From: Chloroflexota bacterium | GTDB lineage: Bacteria; Chloroflexota; UBA6077 | Assembly: GCA_021845945.1 (NCBI GenBank) | Contig: JAJZRD010000258.1 | Location: 1 to 5,162 of the forward strand | Direction of reading: 5' to 3' | Length of the DNA stretch: 5,162 nucleotides | In this document: piece by piece, positions 1 to 5,050 of the stretch | How positions within the stretch are numbered: the first letter of the stretch is position 1 | Layout of the letters: each line of letters starts with the position of its first letter | Notes under the pieces: generated by a model | The model's input: the letters and a program-made list of their open reading frames with translations, nothing else | Told to the model about the DNA's origin: nothing | Databases searched by the model: none | Made by a program: the position numbers and the translations under genes

Positions 1-147
1 GCCCGATCCCGCTCCAACACGGCCGGACGGTGTGAGTCGGTATGTCTGCGTTTGCTCATACATAAGGATTGCTCATCCGCCCGCCTATTGACAACTCTGT
101 GCAGACCTTAACTTGTAAGGAATGGTCCGAGACCCGCCCCTGCACTG

Positions 148-1428
148 CTATTTGCCCATTATCAGGTTGGGCAGGAAGAGGACGACATCCGGGATGTAGG
201 TGATGATCAGCAGCACAGCCACCAGCGCGCCCACGAAGATGGGGATCTCCCGAGCGAAATCCACTACCTTGATCTTGGCGATGCTGCAGGAGATGAACAT
301 GGACATGCCCACCGGTGGAGTGATCAGTCCGATCATCAGGTTGAGGGTGAACACCACGCCGAAGTGCACCGGGTCGATGCCGAGGGTCTTGACCAGCGGC
401 ATCAGCACCGGCACCAGGATGATCATGATGGACAGGGTCTCCAGGAAGCAGCCCAGGATCAGCAGGATGATGTTGATGATCAGCAGCACCAGCCGTGGGT
501 CCGTGGTGATAGAGGTCACCGCCTTCACCAGGGTGGGTCCTGCCTGCTCCCGGGTCAGGATCCACGCCAGCAGGGAGGCTCCGGCTACGATGAACATGAT
601 GGCGCCCGTGGTCAGGGCTGCCTCGCCAAAGACCCGCACCAGGGAGGAGAAGGTCAGCTCCCGGTAGACCACCGTCCCCAACAGCAGGGCGTAGAGCACC
701 GCCAGCACCGCGGCCTCGGTGGGGGTCACCACTCCCCCCACGATGCCCCACAGGATGATCACCGGCAGCATCAGCGCCGGCAATCCCTCCTTGAAAGCAG
801 TCACCACGGTCCCGCAGGCCGCCTTTTCGCCTTTGGCGTATCCCCTCTTCTTGGAGACGACGTAGACGACCGCCATCAGGTAGAGCCCCATGAGCACGCC
901 CGGGATGGCGCCGCCCAGGAAGAGCCGGCCGATGGAGACGCTGGCCATGACCCCGTAGATCACGAAGGGGATGCTGGGAGGGATGATGGGGCCGATGGTG
1001 GAAGCCGAGGCTGTGACTGCAGCCGAGAAGCTAGGAGCGAAGCCCGATCGAGTCATGGCTGGGATGAGCACCGAGCCGGTGCCGGCTGCGTCGGCCACCG
1101 CAGAGCCGGACATACCAGCCATGATCATGTTGGTCACCACCACCACGTGGCCCAGCCCACCCGTCAGGTGTCCGACCAGGGTGTTGGCGAGGCGAACCAA
1201 CCGCTCGGTCACCCCTCCTGTGTTCATCAAAGACCCGGCCAGAATGAAGAAGGGCACCGCGAGGAGTGGAAAGGAATCCACTCCGGTCACGAGACGCTGG
1301 GCAGTCACCTCAATCGGGATGTCACCCCGCAACAGGATGGTGGAGAATCCGGCCAGTCCCATGGAGATGGAGATGGGCACCCCGATGGCGAACAGTGCGA
1401 TCAGGATGATAGCGATGGTAGTCAGCAT
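148..1428 (-). CDS. dctM: TRAP transporter large permease subunit (DctM family)
   Basis: This 426-aa inner-membrane protein is the large transport subunit of a tripartite ATP-independent periplasmic (TRAP) transporter, which moves an organic acid using an ion gradient. The sequence is hydrophobic throughout and has the normal family length. Visible family motifs are the AVPFFILAGSLM segment at residues 57-68, AGMSGSAVADAAGTGSV at 104-120, GPIIPPSIPFVIYG at 146-159, GGVVTPTEAA at 231-240 and ITPPVGM at 369-375. The repeated Pro-Pro loops (150-151 and 371-372) fit the two inverted halves of this ion-transporter superfamily. The ATG lies 2 nt after the dctQ stop, with only a weak GGTGG ahead of it, so translation is probably coupled to dctQ. 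It is the last clear gene of the operon. The family is certain; the substrate is unknown. Confidence 0.97.
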   Translation of the reverse strand: MLTTIAIILIALFAIGVPISISMGLAGFSTILLRGDIPIEVTAQRLVTGVDSFPLLAVPFFILAGSLMNTGGVTERLVRLANTLVGHLTGGLGHVVVVTNMIMAGMSGSAVADAAGTGSVLIPAMTRSGFAPSFSAAVTASASTIGPIIPPSIPFVIYGVMASVSIGRLFLGGAIPGVLMGLYLMAVVYVVSKKRGYAKGEKAACGTVVTAFKEGLPALMLPVIILWGIVGGVVTPTEAAVLAVLYALLLGTVVYRELTFSSLVRVFGEAALTTGAIMFIVAGASLLAWILTREQAGPTLVKAVTSITTDPRLVLLIINIILLILGCFLETLSIMIILVPVLMPLVKTLGIDPVHFGVVFTLNLMIGLITPPVGMSMFISCSIAKIKVVDFAREIPIFVGALVAVLLIITYIPDVVLFLPNLIMGK

Positions 1429-1430
1429 AG

Positions 1431-1925
1431 TCAGTCCACCAAGAGCGCTTCTGAGGCTCCGCCCGTCCCTCGAAAGAGGCCCAGGAGCCGCAGGATCACG
1501 TACAGGGCGGAGACGACGGCGCCGACAGGAAGAGCGGCGTACACCATCCCCATGTTAAGCGTCATGGCTGTCGAGAAGGTGTTGGAAGTCAGTCCCACCA
1601 TGTTTGCTCCCTGCCAAATGAGGACGAGGAGGAAGGCCAACACCATGAGGTTGCTGACGATCAGCAGCACCCGCTTGCCGGCGCGGGGCAATGCCATCAG
1701 CAGGGCGTCGACCACGATGTGAGAGCCGCGTCCGAAGGCCACCCCGGCCGCGAGAAAGATCTGCCAGATGAACAGGTAACGAGCCAACTCTTCGGTCCAG
1801 GTAGGGGGATCCTGGATAACGTAGCGAAAGAAGACTTGAATGGTTACGTCGGCCACCATGGCTGCCAGCAGCAGGGCGATGGTGCCGAACAGAATGCGGT
1901 CGAGCAGTCTCGCAAGGCTGGACAA
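1431..1925 (-). CDS. dctQ: TRAP transporter small permease subunit (DctQ family)
   Basis: This 164-aa membrane protein is the small subunit of the TRAP transporter and pairs with DctM in the inner membrane. Four hydrophobic helices are visible at about residues 11-34, 46-66, 85-107 and 127-149. The characteristic DctQ block lies between the first two: FFRYV at 32-36, WTEELARYLFIW at 43-54 and GRGSHI at 65-70. The start is a TTG codon. I accept it because a strong GGGGAGG ribosome site sits 7 nt upstream, the protein begins with a normal short cytoplasmic segment, and the length is typical. The gene follows dctP after 61 nt containing a hairpin and precedes dctM by 2 nt, so it is the middle gene of a dctPQM operon. 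Confidence 0.95.
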   Translation of the reverse strand: MSSLARLLDRILFGTIALLLAAMVADVTIQVFFRYVIQDPPTWTEELARYLFIWQIFLAAGVAFGRGSHIVVDALLMALPRAGKRVLLIVSNLMVLAFLLVLIWQGANMVGLTSNTFSTAMTLNMGMVYAALPVGAVVSALYVILRLLGLFRGTGGASEALLVD

Positions 1926-1932
1926 AGATCGG

Positions 1933-1939
1933 CCTCCCC
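1933..1939 (-). promoter_or_regulatory. Ribosome binding site fixing the TTG start of dctQ
   Basis: On the minus strand this reads GGGGAGG and ends 7 nt before the TTG at 1925. It decides the start, because no ATG or GTG offers a comparable site. A CTCC a few bases upstream could pair with part of it (CTCC-TGG-GGAG), so local folding may modulate dctQ translation; that is inference. Confidence 0.75.
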
Positions 1940-1951
1940 AGGAGAGGTAGT

Positions 1952-1975
1952 GCCGGGGCCAATGCCGGCCCCGGC
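1952..1975 (-). other. GC-rich intercistronic hairpin between dctP and dctQ
   Basis: A perfect 9-bp inverted repeat (GCCGGGGCC at 1952-1960, GGCCCCGGC at 1967-1975) encloses a 6-nt loop. It starts 11 nt past the dctP stop in the direction of transcription. No T-run follows on the minus strand, so it does not look like a full intrinsic terminator. Such hairpins can protect the upstream message from 3' exonucleases and raise binding protein over membrane subunits. That role is inferred from analogous transporter operons and is not shown here. Confidence 0.6.
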
Positions 1976-1986
1976 CATCAGGGTAG

Positions 1987-3132
1987 CTACTTCAGGTTCC
2001 GAACGGCCTCGTAGAAGCCCGGCTTCCACTTGCCGGCGAACTGCTTCGGCAGATCCTTAAGGGCGTCCTGGAACTTGGGCAGATCGGGCTGGAGGAAGGT
2101 CATGCCCTTCTCCTTCAGGGTCTTCTCGTAGCCCTGGTCATCCTCGACCTGCATCTTGTCCTCCAGCTTGCCCATCTCCACGAGACCGTCGGAAACCGTC
2201 TTCTGGAGCTCAGGCGAGAGGGACTTGAACCACTTGTCGCTGACCACGATCTCGTAGGCGGCGCGGATGTGGCCCGTAAGGGTCAGGTACTTCTGCACCT
2301 CGTAGAACGAGGAGGTGGAGATCAGCTCGAAGGGGTTCTCCTGAGCGTCGACGGTGCCCTGCTTCAGGGCCAGGAACAGCTCGGGGAAGGCCATGGGGGT
2401 CACGGTGGCGCCCAGCATCTTCCATGCCGCCGTGTAGACCTCCACCTCGGGAACCCGGATCTTGACGCCCTTCAGATCGGCGGGCTCCTTGACCGGCTTG
2501 TTGCTGGTCAGGTAGCGGGGACCCCGGTTCTCCCAGGCGATGTGGCGGAGGCCCTTTTTCTGCAGCATCTCGTCGTACGCGGGCTTCATCAGAGGGCCGT
2601 CGACGACCTTGCGGAAGTGATCCTGGTCTCGAATCAGGTAGGGCACATCCAGCACGCCGCCGTATTCCGGCGTCACGTTGCTAAGGACGTAGGAGCCAAA
2701 GACCGCGATCTCCATGGAGCCCATCTGCACCGACTCGACCATGTCTCGCTCGCCGCCCAACTGGCCGCCGGGGAAGATCTGGACCGTCAGCTCGCCCTTG
2801 GTCCGATCGGCCATCCACCTGCCGAACTCGATGGCAGCCTTATCGGACGCCCCTCCGGGGGCCATGATGTAGGCGACGCGTGCCACTTTGCCCTTGCCCG
2901 CGGGCGCCGCGGCTGCCGCGGGCGCCGTTGTCGCCGCCGGCGCCGCCTGGGTCGGCTGAGCTGCTGCGGCGGCTTTAGTGGGTTGCGCCGCGGGAGCTTG
3001 AGTAGCTGCCGGCGCCGGTGCCGAGGATCCGCATGCGGTGAGCGCGCCGACCAGGGCCAGCGCTGCCACCCCCGCGGTGGCCAGCTTGAGGAAGTCTCGC
3101 CAATACACGCCGTGTGGCCGGGTCCTGGACAT
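1987..3132 (-). CDS. dctP: TRAP transporter solute-binding lipoprotein (DctP family)
   Basis: This 381-aa protein is the extracytoplasmic solute receptor that hands substrate to DctQM. I chose the ATG at 3132 because GGGAGG lies 4 nt upstream; an ATG 39 nt earlier has no such site. The N terminus has a hydrophobic segment (about 17-32) and a lipobox LTAC with the lipid-anchor Cys at residue 34. A low-complexity Ala/Pro/Gln/Thr linker follows (about 35-82) with the repeated unit AQPT(K/Q)AA. The binding domain runs from about 83 to 381. Arg206, Arg226 (in KGVKIRVPE) and Asn266 (in DAQENPFEL) are spaced 20 and 40 residues apart, as in carboxylate-binding receptors such as SiaP, so an organic acid ligand is likely. 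Residues 10-16 (YWRDFLK) look like a Tat motif that has lost its first Arg. It is the first gene of the dctPQM operon. Confidence 0.95.
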   Translation of the reverse strand: MSRTRPHGVYWRDFLKLATAGVAALALVGALTACGSSAPAPAATQAPAAQPTKAAAAAQPTQAAPAATTAPAAAAAPAGKGKVARVAYIMAPGGASDKAAIEFGRWMADRTKGELTVQIFPGGQLGGERDMVESVQMGSMEIAVFGSYVLSNVTPEYGGVLDVPYLIRDQDHFRKVVDGPLMKPAYDEMLQKKGLRHIAWENRGPRYLTSNKPVKEPADLKGVKIRVPEVEVYTAAWKMLGATVTPMAFPELFLALKQGTVDAQENPFELISTSSFYEVQKYLTLTGHIRAAYEIVVSDKWFKSLSPELQKTVSDGLVEMGKLEDKMQVEDDQGYEKTLKEKGMTFLQPDLPKFQDALKDLPKQFAGKWKPGFYEAVRNLK

Positions 3133-3136
3133 ACTG

Positions 3137-3142
3137 CCTCCC
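3137..3142 (-). promoter_or_regulatory. Ribosome binding site fixing the dctP start
   Basis: GGGAGG on the minus strand, 4 nt ahead of the ATG at 3132. It selects this ATG over the in-frame one at 3171, which would add 13 hydrophilic residues in front of the signal peptide. Confidence 0.7.
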
Positions 3143-3158
3143 TTAGTGTGCTTGTAGT

Positions 3159-3182
3159 CCCCGTGGGGCATTCCCCATGGGG
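3159..3182 (-). promoter_or_regulatory. Twin palindromes in the dctP leader (possible operator or leader hairpin)
   Basis: Two 10-bp palindromic units on the plus strand, CCCCGTGGGG (3159-3168) and CCCCATGGGG (3173-3182), are separated by CATT, giving a 14-bp centre-to-centre spacing. The second is a perfect palindrome; the first differs by one base. They could also pair with each other as one 10-bp stem with a 4-nt loop and one mismatch. They end 26 bp before the dctP start codon. A dimeric-regulator operator or an mRNA leader hairpin are both possible. The pattern is seen directly; the function is inferred. Confidence 0.4.
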
Positions 3183-3200
3183 CTGACGGCGACGCTATCG

Positions 3201-3230
3201 ACTATCCAACGGCGCCACCGGTCGCCACAA
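3201..3230 (-). promoter_or_regulatory. Weak sigma70-like promoter candidate for dctPQM
   Basis: On the minus strand TTGTGG (3225-3230) and GATAGT (3201-3206) are separated by 18 bp, each matching four of six consensus positions. The position is suitable: transcription would begin near 3194 and place the twin palindromes just inside the leader. Matches of this quality occur by chance, so this is only a candidate. Confidence 0.2.
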
Positions 3231-3477
3231 AGAACCCGGAAAACGCTCGAGACCTCGTCGTCTGGAGGGCTGCATCCTTTTGAGCCGGCCAACCGGGGAT
3301 CGAGAGACGTCGTTACATCAGCAGCTCGGGTCGGATGCGGGGACGCCGATAGAGTGAGCTGGAACAAGCCAAGGGATGGGCCGCAAGACTGAACCGGGTC
3401 GACAGGAGCGTAAGGGCATACAGCCCGTTAAAGGGTAGGAGACCCGGCCACCGGCTGGGGGCTGCCATCGTTGGCTA

Positions 3478-3489
3478 GAGAGGCCTCTC
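3478..3489. repeat. Perfect 12-bp palindrome
   Basis: GAGAGGCCTCTC reads the same on both strands and lies in the divergent intergenic region, about 190 bp upstream of the plus-strand gene. It could be a regulator site, but nothing else in the window repeats it. Confidence 0.35.
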
Positions 3490-3543
3490 GATAACGGTGC
3501 CGATTTGATCCGGCAGCATAGCATTGGTGAGAAACCTGGTCAA

Positions 3544-3574
3544 TAGTTTGGGATCGGTAGTTTGGGATCGGTAG
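3544..3574. repeat. 14-bp tandem duplication (two full copies plus TAG)
   Basis: The unit TAGTTTGGGATCGG occurs at 3544-3557 and again exactly at 3558-3571, followed by the first three bases of a third copy. The copies are identical, suggesting a recent slippage duplication or paired binding sites. The repeat lies about 105 bp upstream of the GTG start at 3680. Confidence 0.85.
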
Positions 3575-3667
3575 CTGCTTGATTTGGTACGCAAAGTGCG
3601 GGCTAGCCTCTGCCCTCCCCAGGGAAGACGGGGTATGAGGCGCCGAGGGCGAGGAGACCACGTCCTG

Positions 3668-3673
3668 AAGGAG
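3668..3673 (+). promoter_or_regulatory. Ribosome binding site fixing the GTG start at 3680
   Basis: AAGGAG ends 6 nt before the GTG at 3680. It supports that start over the in-frame ATG at 3584, whose extra 32 residues are Arg-rich and would precede the signal peptide. Confidence 0.75.
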
Positions 3674-3679
3674 AGAGCC

Positions 3680-4204
3680 GTGAGACGAAGCTTCCTCACC
3701 ACAGCCTCGCTGTTGCTCGCGCTTCTCCTGGTGGCGCTGTTTGCGTCGGACGATTTCCCCTCCGAGCCGGCGGCTCCTCCGCGCCTTGCGGGGGATCGAT
3801 CTTCCAACAGCTTCACCCTTCCGGCCAGATTCGCCGCCCAATCACCTTTCCAGCCTCGAGTAGAGGTGGTAGCCACCAATCTGGAGGTCCCCTGGGCCCT
3901 GGCCTTCGCCCCCAGCGTGGCGCCCTCGGGGGCGACCTTCTACGATGGCGACCAGCTCTCGGATTGGACCGGCAACCTCTTCTTCGCCACCCTGCGGGGC
4001 CAGCACCTGCACCTGGTGGTGTTGGGGGCTCCCAATTCCCGCCAGGTGATATCCGACGAGCGGCTGTTCGAGGGGGTCTACGGGCGGCTCCGGGACGTGG
4101 TCCAGGGGCCCGACGGCTTTCTCTACTTCTGCACCAGCAATCGGGACGGTAGGGGCAACCCCATGGCGGACGACGACCGGATTCTGAGGATCGTGCCCCA
4201 GTAG
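3680..4204 (+). CDS. Internally deleted PQQ-dependent sugar dehydrogenase (glucose/sorbosone dehydrogenase family), probably non-functional
   Basis: Intact relatives are secreted beta-propeller enzymes of roughly 350-400 aa that oxidise aldose sugars using PQQ. This product is 174 aa. The GTG start follows AAGGAG by 6 nt. Residues 1-22 form a signal peptide (Arg-Arg, then a Leu-rich core). Residues 60-78 match the first propeller strand (PRVEVVATNLEVPWALAFAP). The sequence then jumps to the C-terminal part: APSGATFYDGDQLSDWTGNLFF (about 81-102), GRLRDVVQGPDGFLYF (about 135-150), and the SNRDGRGNP...DDDRILRI ending. About 200 central residues, including the region with the catalytic His, are absent. 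The frame is kept across the junction near nt 3905-3925, so this is an in-frame internal deletion rather than a frameshift. It may still be exported, but catalysis is unlikely. It stands alone, divergent from the TRAP operon. The family call is strong; loss of function is inferred. Confidence 0.85.
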   Translation: MRRSFLTTASLLLALLLVALFASDDFPSEPAAPPRLAGDRSSNSFTLPARFAAQSPFQPRVEVVATNLEVPWALAFAPSVAPSGATFYDGDQLSDWTGNLFFATLRGQHLHLVVLGAPNSRQVISDERLFEGVYGRLRDVVQGPDGFLYFCTSNRDGRGNPMADDDRILRIVPQ

Positions 4205-4283
4205 CCACCCACGGAGCCGGTTGCGCTTCCAACGGCCCTCCGGGTACGTTCATCGTGGTCCCACTATCGAGGAATCGAGGTTT

Positions 4284-4317
4284 CGGCCGGTGGCCTCGTT
4301 GGCGGCCACGTTGGCCG
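4284..4317 (+). terminator. Hairpin downstream of the dehydrogenase remnant, weak terminator candidate
   Basis: An inner 6-bp stem (GTGGCC at 4290-4295, GGCCAC at 4304-4309) is enclosed by an outer 5-bp stem (CGGCC at 4284-4288, GGCCG at 4313-4317), with a small asymmetric internal loop. It lies 80 nt after the stop codon of the gene at 3680-4204. No T-run follows, so intrinsic termination is doubtful. Confidence 0.25.
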
Positions 4318-4441
4318 ATTCCTTAGCCACCAACCCGTTTCCATCCCACACTGCCTGGCCACTGGTCACCTTGCCGCACAGGCCCTTGGGTTTCGTGACA
4401 GTTCTGGAACTGAGTAGCATAATGGGACGCTGGAGGTGGTG

Positions 4442-4570
4442 GTGTCCAAGCTATTCATCAGCCGCCAGATCATGGGACACCTATCTGCCTGCGAACTCGG
4501 TCGATCCGATGCGGTGGAGCGCACGGTTGCGGATCTTGCTGGAACTTCGGATCAAGTCACGGCCACGTAA
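4442..4570 (+). CDS. Doubtful small ORF, 42 aa, unknown function
   Basis: A GTG codon lies 5 nt after GGAGG (4432-4436) and opens a 42-aa frame beginning MSKLFISRQIMGHLSACELG and ending at TAA. The composition is ordinary for a soluble protein: mixed Leu, Ala and charged residues, with no signal peptide or membrane segment. I recognise no family. It ends 130 nt before the HicB-like gene and could be a small protein, a fragment of a decayed gene, or chance. It does not resemble a HicA toxin: no double-stranded-RNA-binding-like fold or conserved Gly-Ser-His motif is visible. Confidence 0.2.
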   Translation: MSKLFISRQIMGHLSACELGRSDAVERTVADLAGTSDQVTAT

Positions 4571-4700
4571 GTCCGTGATAGGATTACCGGCCGGTGGGGC
4601 GCAGTTTTCGTCATTCGGCTGAGTGCCCCACGGCCTTCGGGCCCGTGCCCTTGAGGAAGCAGCGACTGGGAACCGGGCTGGTGACCGAACGGGGAAACAA

Positions 4701-4925
4701 GTGGACGAAGTTATTTTTGTCGTCGAAGAGGCACCAGAGGGAGGGTATACGGCTAGGGCGTTGGGTGCCTCCATCTTCAGTGAGGCAGATGACCTGGCCG
4801 ATTTGCACGAGAAGGTCCGGGATGCAGTGCGGTGCCACTTCGAGGAGGCCGACATGCCTAAGGTAATCCGCCTGCATTTCGTACGTGAGGAATTGATCGA
4901 TCATCTCTTTGGGAGTAGCCAATAG
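4701..4925 (+). CDS. HicB-like small protein (often mislabelled 2-oxoisovalerate dehydrogenase), orphan antitoxin candidate
   Basis: This 74-aa product resembles small HicB-type antitoxins, which fold like a partial RNase H and normally neutralise a HicA mRNA-cleaving toxin. The diagnostic parts are VIFVVEEAPEGGYTARALG (about 4-22), SIFSEADDLADL (about 24-35), VRDAVRCHFEEAD (about 39-51) and VIRLHFVREEL (about 55-65). I chose the GTG at 4701, preceded by a GGGG 5 nt upstream, because homologous proteins begin at this MDE(I/V)IF segment. The in-frame ATG at 4623 would add 26 residues with no family resemblance. In related loci hicA usually follows directly; here 4926-5050 contains no such frame. 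There is no C-terminal DNA-binding domain, as is typical for this short subgroup. Family assignment is by remembered sequence pattern. Toxin neutralisation is inferred and doubtful without a partner. Confidence 0.75.
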   Translation: MDEVIFVVEEAPEGGYTARALGASIFSEADDLADLHEKVRDAVRCHFEEADMPKVIRLHFVREELIDHLFGSSQ

Positions 4926-4951
4926 GTTACCCGATCGCCGGGACGGCACGT

Positions 4952-5035
4952 CTAAGTAGGTATCAAATAGTTGGCTGCACTTTTTCGGGCCACTGGGCCG
5001 GATTCAGTGCAAGGGACTTTCTGCTACCTACTTAG
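4952..5035. repeat. 84-bp nested inverted repeat with 11-bp perfect ends
   Basis: CTAAGTAGGTA (4952-4962) is matched by its exact reverse complement TACCTACTTAG (5025-5035). Nested inside is a second perfect 6-bp pair, TGCACT (4976-4981) and AGTGCA (5006-5011). At the centre GGCC (4988-4991) faces GGCC (4996-4999). No target-site duplication is visible at the borders. It sits between the HicB-like gene and a possible convergent gene, so a small mobile element, a structured RNA or a bidirectional terminator are all possible. The 62-bp gap between the outer arms is long for a simple terminator. Confidence 0.65.
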
Positions 5036-5050
5036 CTTGGCAATGTCACA

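Larger units (their letters stand above)
3133..3679. other. Divergent intergenic region between dctP and the dehydrogenase gene
   Basis: About 550 bp separate the two divergently oriented genes. Open frames exist on both strands but none has a convincing ribosome site, known motif or sensible composition, so I call no gene. The region holds the dctP leader and promoter candidate (3137-3230), a 12-bp palindrome (3478-3489), a 14-bp tandem duplication (3544-3574) and the plus-strand ribosome site at 3668-3673. I see nothing recognisable between about 3235 and 3475. Confidence 0.6.
4205..4700. other. Intergenic stretch with no recognisable gene
   Basis: About 500 bp between the dehydrogenase remnant and the HicB-like gene. 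A TTG-started plus-strand frame (4221-4622, 133 codons) is open but rich in Trp, Ser and Arg and resembles no family I know. A 42-codon frame with a plausible ribosome site is listed separately, as is a hairpin at 4284-4317. The stretch may be decayed coding sequence, but no parent gene can be identified by eye. Confidence 0.5.

Noticed and set aside
1..59. Minus-strand ATG at 59 opening a 19-codon frame (MSKRRHTDSH...) to the left edge, as a possible next gene after dctM.
   Set aside because: No ribosome site precedes it and a frame this short is expected by chance. The composition gives no family hint.
106..134. Two small hairpins after the dctM stop (CCTTA/TAAGG at 106-120 and GGTC/GACC at 124-134) as an operon terminator.
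   Set aside because: The stems are only 4-5 bp and no T-run follows on the minus strand, so they are not distinguishable from chance.
364..1722. Long plus-strand open frame of 452 codons opposite dctM and dctQ.
   Set aside because: It is antisense to two certain TRAP genes and is full of His, Gln, Gly and Asp, typical of a shadow frame in GC-rich DNA.
2269..3186. Plus-strand open frame of 305 codons opposite dctP.
   Set aside because: It mirrors the dctP coding sequence, has an Arg/Gly/Cys-rich tail from the Ala-rich linker, and has no ribosome site or known motif.
3579..3609. TTGATT ... TAGCCT as a plus-strand promoter for the dehydrogenase remnant.
   Set aside because: The spacing is about 19 bp and the -10 match is poor, so there is no real support.
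3428..3879. Two minus-strand open frames upstream of and overlapping the dehydrogenase remnant.
   Set aside because: They are Arg/Ser-rich with no recognisable domain and overlap the better-supported plus-strand gene.
4221..4622. TTG-started plus-strand frame of 133 codons.
   Set aside because: The composition is unusual (many Trp, Arg, Ser and Pro), it resembles no family I know, and its ribosome site is marginal. It is treated as intergenic.
4481..4949. Two minus-strand frames overlapping the HicB-like gene.
   Set aside because: Both are opposite a recognisable protein on the plus strand and carry shadow-like composition.
4952..5035. A CRISPR repeat or tRNA reading of the inverted-repeat structure.
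   Set aside because: There is only one copy with no spacer series, and no T-loop, anticodon arm or acceptor pairing of a tRNA can be drawn.
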